From Centropus unirufus (taxonomy: Eukaryota > Chordata > Aves > Cuculiformes > Centropidae): 64,000 nt of DNA. Shown here piece after piece: positions 28,601 through 41,960 of this stretch; position 1 is the stretch's first letter, and each line of letters opens with the position of its first letter. The notes beneath the pieces were generated by a model. The model did no database searches. It was given only the letters and a program-made list of their open reading frames with translations, and was not told the DNA's origin. A program made the translations under genes and the position numbers. Location: positions 7,718,714-7,782,713 of the forward strand of contig VYZI01000005.1 of NCBI GenBank assembly GCA_013397695.1, written 5' to 3'.

Positions 28601-31600
28601 TTGTAGGTCCTAGGTTTAATTATTAGAAGTAGCTTCGGAGTCACACTTTCCGTTTTTCTGGCATTATGGTTTTTCTTATTCTTTTCAAACTGATTGTGTT
28701 GTTTCATCCTTTTAAACACTCCAAAACTGTTTGTATCACCTCATCTGTAACCATTGCTTAGGCTTCCATTTCTTCTCTGGCCAAAAACTCAGGGAAGATA
28801 ATCAGCTAAATATATGTAACACGTAATGTGAGTTAATTTTATTCATGCTTGGAGTATTGTCCTGTAAATTAGTCAATATGGTTGTAGTTTTAGTTAAAAT
28901 TGGTAAGGCTGAATCATTGACTTGTGTAATGGCTTTACTAGGGAACAGTTTTCTCCTGCTTTTTCTATATGATAAGGTCATTAATGAATCATTAACTATT
29001 GCTAGTAATTACTGAACTCTTGAGAATATTGTTTTAATTATATAGGAATCGTAAGTGGAAAATACAGTTACATATTCTACAATGTAGGTAGCAGTACCTT
29101 GGTGTATTATAGCTTTAAAGAATCTTGGGGGGTGGGGGGGAGGGTTGTAGATTTTAATTACAAAGTATGCCTGGTAAAATATGAATTATTGTATTACTGC
29201 ATGTGATAAAAGGTATACTATTGTGAGCCTCGCAGTTTGCAGGTGTAACAGATGTAAGGCAAGATTAACAGGACAGAACAATAATTAAACCACAGACAGC
29301 CATCTCAAAAAAAAAAAAAAAAAGGTTTATCGTGCCCAATGCAATTATTAAATGTGTCTTAAAGTCTCTGCAAATATTTGTAAAAGCAATAAAAATGTGT
29401 TAGTTTGAAAGACAGCTTTTCAGTGTGGACACTTACTTTAAGGAATTGAGATGTCTTTTTATGAATATAAAAGGTGTGTGTCGTCCTGCCATATGGCAGC
29501 GTGGTTCATAGGCAATAGGATCCTTGGTTTATAGATGCTATGAGCTAAATGCTGCCTTAGAAAATAAGAGAGCAGTTAGTATAGATGCATTTACAACAGT
29601 ATGAATTGCTTACTCCCTTTAAGACAGGAAGGTTCAAGTAATTAACGGTAATATTATGGTTGCAAAAGGAAGTCCAGTTGTTCTTCAGCAGTCTGCATCT
29701 GTGAAATGTGATACCTCTGGGGACTGGGATTTAATTTTCCCAGGAGAAAATATAAAAGCAGGAGGAAAAAAGGAATGGCTTCTGCTTGAGCAGAATAAAC
29801 CTGCATCTACGAACGATTAACACTGCATAATGAAGTAGTAAAGAAGCAAAAGAGATTTCTAATAAAAGACTAATAACAAATCCCATTACACCGTGGTGTA
29901 TTTTTTCCCTTGAAGTGTATTAGACTTCTAGCGAGGCTTCTGAATGAGATTTCGATAGTTGCAAGCAAAGTCAGCTCAAATGCTTCAAGCTTCGCTGAAA
30001 TTTCTCACCTAACAGTCTGTGTAACTTGGAAGTTGCAGTTTTACAGGTGGGAGGGGTTGTTACGGCGAGCAATAGGCTTCATGCAGAGTTTGGGTAATGT
30101 TTGTGTCACCATAGGATAATAGTCTCCTGTAGGCTAGGCTCTGTAGGGTAATGTGTCCCTATGTGGTAAAAGCCCTTCGATTGCACAGACATGGCATTAA
30201 ACGCACTAGCTGAGACTTTCTTTTGTGTTAACGGTTCTTCTGTCTTCTTTTTCTGAGGCCTGAAAGTGAGTCCTCATAGGAGCAAGGAGGTTGGGAAGAG
30301 AGGCAAATACATAGAGGTTGTGTTTTGTCCTAGCTAATATTGCGATTTTGTTGTATTACAAGGCTAATGTAAAAAGTTACAAGAGCTTAAAATGTTAATG
30401 CTTGATATAAGGATGAGATGATGCTGTCTTTTGAAATCATGTATTTTTACTTTTAAAAGGGAACATTCTTTGCACAGGAAAAAAATCTGTGCAGTGATCT
30501 CTAAATCCGTAGCATGGGTGTTTTTGCAGATCATACATACTGGTTCCAGTGACGGGGGGAATAAAAGTTGAAGTGAAGAAAACCTCGGCTCACAAGACAG
30601 TCCCTTTGAATGTCTTTTACAAGAGGGAGGCTTTTTGTACAGAGTGTTGCTATCTTAAAAGCTTGTGCTCAACCGATTTGTTTGAATTCATTTGTCTAGA
30701 AATGAACTTCTCATACTGGAATCAGGAAAAAAAGCCGAAACAGGTGCTTTAAATCAACAGTGAGTTCTGGGACAAAAGTGGTTAAACACAAATTCTCACA
30801 ACTAAAGTAATCTTGATGAAATTTCTAGTTGCCTTTTGAGAAATTTTTATGAATTTTTAAAGAATGACTTAATTTGCTTAGTAGAAATTTGCAATCAATC
30901 TTTTCTTGCTGCTGAATAAACAGATTCCACATGCGTCATAATTTGCATATCCCAGCTAAAAATGTAATTCATTATTTTTAAGTCCATTTCATAAAAACTA
31001 TTTCAGGATTAATGTTATTAACTATTCTTCAGTTCTTTCAGATGTAACCTTAGATAATCCTACCTAAAAAGTTAAAAAGCTAGCAGATCTGTTCTGGAAA
31101 AGGAAAGAGAAGTGCCTTTCCTGACATCAGCAAGTCAGTGTAAGAGCCAGAAGTGGAAATAAGAAAGCTTGAGAAACAATTTTTCTACCTCACCTCAAGC
31201 TTCAAGACTCAGGCAGTACTGCATTTAATAAGACAGATTTTCGTATTTTGCTGGGAATGAAAACAGCACAAAATGAACAGGAATCAATGGTATAGCATGC
31301 ATGTAGATTGTCACTAAATCTGGTAAGGATTTAAATTAGGCTTCATCAAAATAGCATCCGTAGTATATATTATATGGAGCTGAAAACACTGTCATCAGTG
31401 ATGGCCCGGAAGCCACTTCAAAGTGTGACCTAGTCCATTTTAACTGCTGTTTGGTGTCTGCCTCTGAACTGGCTTTCACTTGATGGCTTTAAGGGCTTCT
31501 CACTGGTTTTAGGCTCCCCTTTAGTTCTTCCAGGCTATTCTTGTGGAACAATCTCTCCTTGTCCTATCAGATCTCTATCACATTAAATGCTCAAAAAATA

Positions 31601-31874
31601 GTATACTGGATTAATAGGTTTTGTCCTTTAAAGTTAACACATAATAATATTACTCAAGCTTCTACAGTCTGTAATGTATCACTTCTTTAATGTAGATGCA
31701 GTAACATTGCCACAAATTCAATTAGTTAAGGGATTATCACAGACTTTCTTGCTTTGCAAAATTTTCTGGTAAAATGTTTTGGATTGTAGCTGATCTTGGG
31801 ATCTGTATCCGGATTTTACCGTACTTGGCGAAACTGAGAAATATAAATCACATTCTTTGCCTTTTTTTTTTCAG

Positions 31875-32017
31875 GCGATGGGTAAGACTCCTGTTTGGAC
31901 GTGAATTCCCTCTTCAGGACCTTTTGGTTGTCTGGGATGCTCTGTTTGCCGACAGTATCACCCTGAATCTAGTTGACTACATTTTTGTAGCCATGTTGTT
32001 ATATATTAGAGATGCCT
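31875..32017 (+). CDS. TBC1D5: TBC1D5 internal exon A: C-terminal part of the Rab-GAP TBC domain
   Basis: This exon encodes 47 full codons beginning RWVRLLFGREFPLQDLLVVW and ending VAMLLYIRDA. I recognise this as the late TBC domain of TBC1D5, a GTPase-activating protein for Rab7-type GTPases that binds retromer (VPS29/VPS35) on endosomes and takes part in autophagy. The stretch FGREFPL..LLVVWDALFAD is typical of TBC domains. The catalytic Arg and Gln fingers lie earlier in the protein, upstream of this window. Acceptor: a T-rich tract ending in cag at 31872-31874. Donor: GTAAGT from 32018. The first base completes a split codon and the last base opens one that exon B completes as TTG (Leu). 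Length is 143 nt. Compared with the mammalian protein as I recall it, the FAD..LVDY loop differs by a few residues. If unspliced, the frame runs to a stop near 32049. Confidence 0.95.
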
Positions 32018-35000
32018 GTAAGTATCCACTATCTTACGATCTTTTATAAAGAATGCCAACCTTTTTTTCAAAGCAAAAGAGGACTTAAGAAATGCCAGTT
32101 TTCATTGCAACTTTGTTTTTTAACTTACTGACAAACATTCCAAATGCTAGGAGAGGAGCCATTTATTATCAGGCACGGTGTGCTATGAAACAAATTGTAT
32201 CTTGGAGTTAAATGCAGGTTTGTTTTCTGAGTAGTTCTGCGTTTTTAGATGCGAGTTGTGGATTTTATATGCTCTAAGTGATACAGGTATGGATAGAGCT
32301 CCACCTTCTGACCACGCTGATGAAGTGAGCAGAGCCTCCCTTTCACTGAGCGGGTTTTTACACTGTTCTGCTGCAAGAAATGTGAAAATGCACAAGACAG
32401 TGACTCATAATTTTTGAAAATGTATCTTGAAGGAAATTTAAATGCAGATATATGTAACAATTACAAAATATGTTTGTTCTACGCAGGACAGGCACTGTTA
32501 AAAAATTACAATTTCATTTTATATTAGTACGCCTTAAATATGTACAAAAGTGAATTCTTATGGGTTAGTGATAACCAATAAATGCATTAGGTAGGGACAA
32601 CAGGAAATTATAAAAATGTTCTTAGCTGATATCATTGTGAATGGGAAGAGGATGATATGTAAAGATTGAGGTATTTATTTCTGTCCCATCATATTTTGCA
32701 AAAAAAATCTGTATACAACTTTGCTGCAACAAAGTATGCATTTTGCAACAAGGTGCATATCTGGCATTAAATGTATAAATTCCATAACATGCTGTTCAGA
32801 GTTAATTATATACAATCTGTAAGCTTTAGGTTATAACAAGGTCACATATTTGACAAAATTTTGTATTCTAGGACACGTGAAGTTTTCAACATCTGTAGTT
32901 CCTATTTTAGGGCCCGGTGTTGAAAATATAACATGCACGTACTTTACACGTACTGTCATTCCACTGCCTGCCTTCATGTGTTTTTTTAATTACTCTTTAA
33001 TAAACATGCAGCATATAGAACTACCTTACATTTCTCTCAAATAAGTGGATATTTAATTCCATTTAGAGGTTTCAAAATTAATGCTGCTGTTTCAGGACGA
33101 TCTGATTCCGGGTCATTATGTTGTGTAATTTAAATCTGTCTTGTTTATGTGCAGTAAACTGAAATAATCTTAAAAATTTTGGTATAGCTATGTAGTATTT
33201 TAATTTGCCTCATCATTTCTTTTTAAAAAAAACTTAAGAACTGTATTTTCAAGTAGTCTCTCTTCTTAGGAAAGAAAGGAGTTTGTTTTCTTTTCCTCGT
33301 ATACAAGTATCAGTATGAGGTTGCTAAAAACATGAGCTAAAAATGTATTCAAGGCATCTGTATGAAATCAGTCTCTCTTTTCCCTGAAATCCCCAGGCTT
33401 CATTGATAAGGGCAGTAAATAGCTTTACAGTGGAGTACATTTGCCCAAATGAGATGCAAAGTCATCTCATCGGGGCAGCTAATACTTCATACATAATAGT
33501 CCCTCTAATAAGGAACTTTTTGTTCTATAGTTGAACCTATGCTACTCGAAGCATAATAGAATGGTGAAAGAAATACCCAGGCAAAAATACTGTGTTGTTG
33601 AAAATATTTTCGAAGTTAAGCTCAAACTGTAATAATTTCCACAGTTCTTGATTTGACAGAAAAAAAAGATTTTCTTATATATCTGTAATAGGAAAGTTTT
33701 CCCTTTTCCTGATTTTTTATTGCTGAAAATATTTAAGCTTTGAATGGAGTTCAAAGTTCTGTTGTAATATTTTAAAAACCTTTTCAAACAACATGTTTAT
33801 AAAAGCTTCTCTTTATTTGGTGAAGGAAGATGTTAGCTCAAAACATTCAATGATGTTAATGATCTATAAATAAACCATGTGAAAATTTTCAGTTTAAAAA
33901 CTTTGAAACAATGGGAATAATAATAGACCTCCTAAGATATTTTGTTATAAAAATGTCAAACAATGATAACAAAACAGTATTGCAAGCGTCTGAAAGTTTA
34001 AAAATTATGCAGATTCTTTTGTACCAACACATTTGGGAATAGGGGAGAAGTTGCTGGTTTGGGAGTAGATGGATTTTTTCCTGTGTTTTATTGCGACGTT
34101 CTCAGGGACGCGATTTTAAGAAAATATTATTTCTGCTATATTTTTCATTTTGTATTTACTTCAGTTTTGAAATCTGTTACTCAGACAATATATTATTCAG
34201 GGAGAACGGAACATCTAGATCATTAGATTTTTTCTTATATGTTTTACAGATTACAGATACATAATCATGTACACAGACATTCCGTAAATTGCTCTGTTCA
34301 GTTTTACCTCTGTATCCAAGCAGAGCTTTGTCCATGGAGGGATAATGCCCACAAGCCAAGTGTAGGGTTATGTACCGATGCATCTCTGAGTTTTAATGAA
34401 TTATTTTCTGGATTTCTTTGGAAAAATTAATGCCAAACAACCTTTTTTGTTAATCTCTCAAAAATAGAAGCATGAATGTATTACTACTTTTTAATCCTTA
34501 TGGATGTAGATGCAGTTGTTGATGAAATCAGAATGCAAAATATTTTTTTTTATATATACTTCAGAAGGACAAAAAAGAACAAAACTGGAGGATCTGTCTA
34601 TATTTTACATAATAAATTAATGTCATGATTGCACCGGGAGCTGATTTTGACTATTCGGTGTTAGAATAAGTATATTTTTATGATGTTCCTACTTGATGAC
34701 TTGCTATGGCCATTGTTCAGATCTATTTTTTCTTATCTAAAAGCACTCTGATTATTTTGAGGGGAAAAAGTAGCCACAGCCTCTTCTTAGAGGAGCTGAA
34801 TTGTTATTTTTGTTATAATGCAAGATGTTCATATTATCTATGTTTAACTCAGTTTATGGCCTACTACAGAGAACATAGGCATGTGTAAAGCAGCAGGGGC
34901 AACTTGTCCCACCCTTCCTGATTCGGGAATTCATCTGGATACAGGATTAGGGTCATCAAACACTAAGCTCTTAAAAAGGACATGTAGCAGAAAACTAGGA

Positions 35001-38000
35001 GAGCACAGGTACAGTTACTTTATGTATTTTCCACCCCTATTACTGCTGCTTGCATCCAGGAATGGTTATTGGACCAACAGAGAAAAGTTATTCTAATGGA
35101 AAGCAGCCAGGAATAAGCAATTTGATGTTCCTGTAGCCACTGCATAACAAATATTCATCAGAAGGCATTAAGATTACATTCGCCATGTAGCGGAGTTTCT
35201 GTGCTATGTTCCCTAGAAATGCCAATAGCATTCTTCTTTGGAGAAGTGAGAACTTGTTCACAACACAGGCTGGAATCATATGTGACTCTTGCCAAGCCAA
35301 TTAGCAAAGGAAAAGCACAGGTACAGACACAGGATGCTTTTTATAAAAGGCATCTGGCAACAGTGTAAAATATTTCAACATTGCATTTCAGTACCATCCA
35401 GGTACTGTGGAGATTGGATATATTTGTATTGCACAGAATCTCCTTCCAGAAACTTAATCCTGCACTTAATTCCTAGAAATCCTTTGTATTCTGATGTTCA
35501 TATTCAGAGAAGGAATGTTTCTTTTGTTGTAGTGCTATTTTTTGTATAATTTTTAAGAAAACTGCCACTCTGATAATACACATTTTGTCCTGAAGATATA
35601 AGAATCATAGATTGGTTTGGGTTGGAAGGAACTTTCAAGGATTGCCTAGTCCAAGCCGTTGCCAAGGGCAAGGACATCTTTCACTAGATCAGGTGGGTCA
35701 AAGCTGCATCCAGCCTGACCTTGAACACTTCCTGGGATAGAGCATCCACAACTTCTCTGGGCAGCCTATTCCAGTGTCTCACTGTCCTCATCTGAAAGAA
35801 TTAGTTCTGTATATCCAATCTGTATCTACCGAACCATTGCCCCTTGTCCTATCACTACAGGCTTTGGTAACGAGTCACTCTCACTCTTTCTTATGGCCCC
35901 CCTTAAGTACTGAAAGGCCACAAAAAGGTCTCCCCAGAGCCTTCTCTTCTTCAGGCTGAAGAACTCCAACTGTCTCAGCCTTTCCTCACAGGAGAGGTGT
36001 TCCATCCCTCTGGTCATCTTTGTGGTCCTCCTATGGACTCACTCTGACAGAGGCATGTCCTTCCTGTGTTGAGGGCTCCAGAGCTGGATTGAGTCCTCCA
36101 GGTGAGGTCTCACCAGAGCTGAGTAGAGGGGCAGAATCACCTCCCTGGACCTGCTGGCCACGCATCTTTTGATACAGCCCAGGATACAGTTGGCCACCAG
36201 GGAGCATTGCCAGCTCATGGCCAGCATACTTCTCACTCAAACAAAGGATACCAAGAGGTGCTTCAGCAAAGCAAACCCTTTAACCTAAGGTTTCCCAGCA
36301 AATAGAGCACTGTCAGCAATTTTATCTTCTGTAAAGATGTCTACATGAAAAGGGGACAATTGAATATATGATGAAAACCCTAAAGATTAAATGAATGCAA
36401 GATTTAGCCTACCTTTCTCATTAAAGTGTTGGAGGTTTTTTAACTTTCTTTGAAAGGTAAGTTTTCATTTAAAGCTCAACTTTTAAGGATTAGAGAGGAC
36501 ACGGGTCATTGCCCAACAGTTTGATTTTTTTGCATTATTCAATTGTTTCACTATTTTGCATACAAAAAATTAATAATTAGAGTAAATGTGAGTCTTATTA
36601 AAAAATGTGGTTGCAAATACTTTTTTTTGTCACAGGTCAACTCTCTACCATTAAAATAAATTACCATTTATAATATTTGCTTTTCTCTATATTTGTGAGA
36701 TAGCAAAGAACTCTTCCAGGAAAATTAGAGAAAGGATAATTTTAATCCATTTTACATTGCAGAACAGAACACATACTGATCTATTCAAAAGAGAAATGTG
36801 TTGGTCTTATTGCCTATTGTTTATAAAAGTATTTAGAGTTTACTATCCATTTTCAGTATTTTTATTTGCTTTGGTAAAAATGCATCATGATCATGACTGC
36901 AGTACAGTATCTTGAATTTGGTTTACATGTGAGTTTGATTGCGTATGTAGTATGTGGTGCTCGTATTATACTCCTCTGAAAGAACTCTGACAGAGACCAT
37001 TGTATTGTGTTCATTATGCCAGCTTTGTGACTTCAAGAAGAAAAAACAGGTACCTGAATATGAACAAGAAAAACAAAGGGTAGGAAAGAGAACAGGCAGA
37101 ACAGATAAAGAATGAGTAGGATAAGTGAGTGCTTTACAAATGAAAGCAGATGTATGAAATTACAAGCTGTCGGATCAGCAACGGAAATGAAGATGATAAA
37201 GTGGTTCCCTACACAGATTATAATTATTCATTTTGCCCAGTCCTGCATCTTTTCCCCATAATCCTCTTGTTGAGGGAGGAAAGGTACAGGAGGATATGAG
37301 GCTTATTCACATGAAAGAAGAAAAAGTAAAGCATTTAAATCTTTTTGTCCACAAAACAGTCCTTTATTTTCCCTTTTATTGATTCAATACAATTTTGTAT
37401 GTGCAATGATCCTCTCTGGTCTAGAGGCCTGATTAATTGAGAGTATTTGTTACTACAGCTGAACTTCTCAGAATAGTAAAGTTTGTTAAAAATTTATTTA
37501 CAGTTACTGTTGTTGGAGGCTGTCTTTATGTTGCAGAGTGCAAGCGTCATTAACAGGCATTGCTTTGACAGCTGTGGCAGATGGATTGCCTGGATTTAGA
37601 TGGTGCAAAAGAAATGAAGTAGTTTACTTAGACCTGCCTGAAAAGATGTCTTTAATAATTGCACTCATAATTAGATCAATTTGGGGAAGAAAAAAAAAAG
37701 GAAATAAAACAGAAGACAACAATGACAAGCAAAGAACCATAGAATATACGTGTATGGATCAGATAAAATCAAGCACAATTATAACAATGCTATAAACCTG
37801 CAAAGCAACCTGAAAATTACCTAACTAAAAATTTTAATAGTTAATTATATAATAGTTAATGATATATTATATTTTAAGTATTAGGAAAGTAAATCTAGCC
37901 TTTTTCCTGAATGCTTCCTGAAAAGTTTCTAATTTACAAGAAAACAAGGAGTTGACATCATTTTACGCATGTGTATTTGTGTTTCCGTGGGTGTGAATGT

Positions 38001-38558
38001 GTGCACATAAGAACAACATAAAAGATATTTCAGCAAAGACTTGTCAGGATGGGAGAACGTTATCTTAAAAGCAGAACCAGAGGTAAAATTTCTCTTGCAA
38101 ATTATCATACTTAGATTTAGGCGTGGAGGAGTGTCTTAAAGGTCAGTGTCCATTTTGGAGTGTAGGACTAGTTCTTCAGGCTCCACTGACTGTAAAAGCC
38201 TCACCTCCACTAATTCAGGCAGGGTTTAGGGACAGCACTACAGAGACCTAAATTCAGGCATCTAAATCTGGAGCTAACATAAATGTCTATGACATAAAGT
38301 CATTGATAGGTTTAACATTGTCCTTAATGATACTGGACCAAGTGTAGTCATGAGGTGTAATTATGCATTATCTTGTTTTACTCTGAGCACTCTTAGCTTA
38401 AGTTCTAAGAGATTTAGGGAAAATCAGATTAATCAAAGTATTGATCTACCGGGAAAGGCACTGTTTTGGAATATCAAAATAAGATAGCAATATTTCACTT
38501 TTTTCCCCTCTCTCTCTCTCTTTTTCCCTCTCTTTTTTTTAAAAAAAATCTCATCTAG
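32018..38558 (+). other. TBC1D5: TBC1D5 intron between exons A and B
   Basis: The intron is 6,541 nt long with GTAAGT at the donor and ctag at the acceptor. It interrupts a Leu codon after its first base. The main recognisable content is an antisense CR1 copy at 35601-36235. The 3' end has a long CT-rich tract (about 38500-38540) feeding the exon B acceptor. The rest is AT-rich with no supported gene. Confidence 0.9.
35601..36235 (-). mobile_element. 5'-truncated CR1 LINE, 3' end of ORF2, antisense to TBC1D5
   Basis: On the minus strand this reads the C-terminal end of CR1 ORF2: ILGCIKR..SREVILPLYSALVRPHLE, then TTKMTRGMEHLS..ERLRQLEFFSLKKRRL, then a decayed tail. It ends at 35601 with aatctatgattct, a single unit of the CR1 3' terminal repeat. 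The frame is continuous from 36236 to 35826 apart from a TGA at 36039-36041. At that point I recall an Arg CGA codon in the family (..ERVQRR..), so it looks like CpG decay. The 5' end is truncated, as is normal for CR1. Preservation is much better than for the copies near 11.7 and 55.1 kb, so it is younger. It is inactive. Confidence 0.88.
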
Positions 38559-38665
38559 TGATTTCAAGTAATTATCAGACCTGTTTGGGACTCCTGATGC
38601 ATTATCCACCTATTGGAGATGTTCACTCCCTTATCCTAAGAGCACTTTTTCTCCGAGATCCAAAG
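38559..38665 (+). CDS. TBC1D5: TBC1D5 internal exon B: end of the TBC domain
   Basis: This exon is too short for a start-to-stop ORF search but is clear from the protein it encodes. With the single base carried over from exon A it gives 36 codons, LISSNYQTCLGLLMHYPP followed by IGDVHSLILRALFLRDPK, the terminal helices of the TBC1D5 TBC domain. Acceptor: a long CT-rich tract (about 38500-38540) followed by an A run and ctag at 38555-38558. Donor: AAG|GTGAGC from 38666. Length is 107 nt, entering in phase 1 and leaving in phase 0. Codon joining with both neighbours is exact and has no stop. The domain is a helical bundle acting on a Rab GTPase at endosome or autophagosome membranes; this segment is structural and does not carry the catalytic fingers. 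Confidence 0.95.
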
Positions 38666-39649
38666 GTGAGCCACTTGCTTTGTAAATACGGGAAATAAAT
38701 CTCTGTGATGAAATGTTCTAAATAATATAAAGTTAATAGCAACCTACATTTGGAGGACTACGGTTTCAATTTTTTTTCTTACCTGACTTTAAAAATCACT
38801 TTAAAAAAGCTGAAGCAAAGAGTGGGTAACCAAGAGTAGAAACAAGTTCTGTTACTCTTTAAAGGGTACTACCCTACCACTTGGCTAAGGTTAACTGGGA
38901 GCTCTGGAAGCTGCAGGTGTTTGTGCTCTTTAGAATACTTTTGCTAGGTATTCTGCACAGACATCTTTTGTAATAAAGTGTACTTTTAAGGGAAACAGTA
39001 ATATTCTATACAATAACCTAGTAAGTTATATAGAAACCATCATGCAGTGTCATCTGTAAGACCTTTTTCATGGGATTTCTGCAGGTTAATGACTGTTAAT
39101 CCTTAAAGCACTACCTTCACCCAATATATAATTGTTATGTCATGATTTTCAATTAAAAACCAGAGTCTGCTGTTACAACCTGAAAATACTCACATGAATA
39201 AAACGGGTAACTTCATAAATTCTGTTTCATATAACTAGCATACAGTTTCTGATGTAGTAATCTATACTAAAAGAAAAAGAGTGAACCTCTTGCTGTTTTA
39301 GAATGGAATGTGTATATGTATGGCTATAATATACAGCATATATCCACAGTATAGTGGATAAAGCGTTTGAGACAAAGCTGTACATAGTAATGTTTGCAGT
39401 ACTCAGATCTTTAGCAGATAGAATTTGTGCTGCTGGTTTTGAACTGTCTTTGTGCATGTCCCATTAGTAGGCTGCCACTGTAAAGTCTGATTTCCCTCAT
39501 CTCCTTGATGCACATCACCTTTGAATGTGAAAAAGACACTAATGCACTCCGACTGCCTTCTACAAAATTTCATTCAGTACCAATGTTTACAATTTTATGG
39601 ATTAAGAAAAAAAATTGTCTCTTTGTTTCTGTATCAGCTTTTTTAGCAG

Positions 39650-39726
39650 AAATCTGCATCCTTACATCTGCTTTCTTCATTCCTCTCAAAATCTGCATCC
39701 TTACATCTGCTTTCTTCATTCCTCTC
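39650..39726. repeat. Two-copy 39-bp tandem duplication
   Basis: The unit aaatctgcatccttacatct, then gctttcttcattcctctca, occurs at 39650-39688 and again, essentially identical, at 39689-39726. The near-perfect identity suggests a recent duplication within the exon B-C intron. No functional reading is implied. Confidence 0.95.
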
Positions 39727-41859
39727 GGGCATAAAGATTTCTTTTATGATGAGAAGTAACGTATATTGTCTTTTCAGTGTGTAAAAAAGTTTGTAACACA
39801 TACCTCAGGAATCTCTCCTAAGAATTTGGCAGCAGTTGGTGAAATCAAACTGCCCAGCATTTTATTTAAGTACTCTCTTAGCAAAACAAGATAGAAGTAT
39901 GTTTTAGAGGGAAGATACACAGGGAGGAAAATTGTGCTAATACATCAAACTAAATCCAACAAGTAACCTGTCATTTATTGAAGGTATATGTTAAAAGACA
40001 GAATAATTAATAATTATTCATGTGACCTCCAAGGCATCCTAAGCAGTAGGCAAGATATCCTACCATTTGAAGAGGGCAAAAATAAACCAACAAATTCCTG
40101 TGAAAGAAGCTGAATCATGAGTCCACTTCTTACATTCCTGTCTCCAACAGTATGAAGTTGTCAGGCTCATAAGGATTCAGTATCCTATTAATTAACATTC
40201 TCAGGTGTGCCTTGAACACCTTTCAGAAAAATACTGGATATTGTTTCTACCATGTCTTTCAGGTAGTTCTCCCTCCACTCAGGTGAAGGAGTACTTAAAG
40301 CTCTTTCGTGCAATGACTGCTAGTTATTTTGTCAATTTAAATATGATTAATTACAATTGTTCCTCATTTCTGAGCTTTAATTTTCTGCTTAGAAAATGCT
40401 CTAAAGGTTAGGAAGCTGGGATTTCCAGAGAATGAAGAGCCTTAAGGGACCTTAAGCTACCTCTCATTTTGCATTGGGTCTTTGGGATCTGCATAAACAG
40501 ATCTGCACTTCTTACAATAAGGAACTTGAACTGTACCAGAGGATCACTCTAAAAGAAAAAAATAGCTCCTGGTCTGGGAAAGAAATGTTTTCAATGCTAT
40601 GTCTTGAATATTTTTTATCTTTCCGTAGCTCTGATTTTCAGTTTCACTTATTTGTCTTTAAGCATATGTTGGTTCAATCCAACATATTTCTGAAACTGAA
40701 GTCTTGTTATTCTATGAGACCTAGAAACAAAGATTTTCCACGTCTGTCTATAATTTTTCATTATACAGAATGAAAGGGAAGACTCAACAAGACATCATGG
40801 GTGCTGTAGGAGTATAAAGTCAGTACACAGATTAAATACCGATATAAGTGGGAAAATGACGATACCTTTTCTTTGCTATCTGCATAAAGATAATTCAGTT
40901 TGCCTTTATTCCCTGAGCAGATAAAAGGTGATTGGAAGAAAAAACAAGTAGATTTTAGTCAGTAGCGTAACTTGTAAGTGATGATTAGCAAATTCAGTGC
41001 TTAATGATTTTTCTTCCTCGTTTGATGTTTTCCTGTGCATTTCTCCATCACTGGCTCCTAGTTTCTAATGGGAAATTACATTTGGTTCGGTGCAATTAAG
41101 GTCTCCTGAGCCAGGGCTAAGTTGTTCTGTGTGGCATTTCTTCCAAGATTTCACTTGGTTTTAATATGTAAAGTCAGAGAACTCTTCTGTAAGAGACAGT
41201 TGCATGGTCCAGTGGTTTATTTCATTTTTTGTTGAACGTACCACAAATGTTTAGGGGCATTCAAAATATCTGTGGGAGGCATGCTCTCTGCCCCTTCAAG
41301 CTTTAAATCTGAACTGGTTAAGGTGCAGTTTAGAAGTCATGGACAGGGACAAACAGGAATCTTCTTCTTGTGGGTCTATAAATATTGTCTTTGGGATTAC
41401 TTTTGCAGCTAGGTAGATGCCAAATAATCTCACTGAAGATAAATTCAGGCTATTTGGTCAAAGAAATGTTGGCAATATGTACGTAGAACTGAAAGATTCT
41501 TAAGGAACAACCCTGTCATCAATGGTGAAGTAGTTAAGAATGACCTGATACAACTTTTCCATCCATAACTTCTAATTCTGGAGATAATCTGGAGTTGCAC
41601 ATCTAATAACACCCGTTATTTCATCTATTTGTTTGGTCTGACATAATAGGTCTCTCCCACCTACTTGTTTGTCTTGTAGGCTATCAGGAGAGCTAAACTT
41701 TGGCTTGGTGAGCCTGTCACATTTTGTCTGCTATTTTTCACTGTAATTGTTACCAGGAGGGCAACCTAGATGTCAAAAGAAAGCCATACTTAAAAGACGG
41801 GTGGCATTTTTTTCTGTCGGATGTACAAATACTATCTCTTGACCTTTTGTGGAATCAAC

Positions 41860-41960
41860 CATTAGCAGAAGCCTTAGCATTATCTATTAAGAGCAATAAT
41901 ACAAGAAGTAATTAGTGCTTGCCATTAATCTAATGCATTAGCAGCTCATCTTTTGACTTA
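41860..41960. promoter_or_regulatory. Candidate intronic regulatory element rich in TAAT cores
   Basis: Within 100 bp there are AGTAATTAG, CCATTAATC and the palindrome TAATGCATTA (41931-41940), then GCATTAGCAGCTCAT (41935-41949), which recurs exactly at 43853-43867. The spacing and composition suggest a homeodomain-bound element. This is inference only. Confidence 0.25.

Larger units (their letters stand above)
1..31874 (+). other. TBC1D5: Large TBC1D5 intron upstream of exon A (5' end outside window)
   Basis: This is 31.9 kb of AT-rich sequence with stops in all frames and no recognisable TBC1D5 codons. The exon that should precede exon A (ending ..YGL before RWVR) was not found, so I treat the whole stretch as one intron, open at the left. 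It contains CR1 pieces at 3697-3753, 11655-11890 and 24258-24735, a possible older retroposon tail at 7335-7395, an assembly gap, and a few motif clusters listed separately. Otherwise I see only scattered short ORFs without codon bias or family resemblance. Confidence 0.8.

Noticed and set aside
31774..32049. A complete 91-residue small protein starting at an ATG upstream of exon A
   Set aside because: The first third is intron read-through before the T-tract and AG acceptor, and the end is read-through past the GTAAGT donor. Only the middle is TBC1D5 coding sequence.
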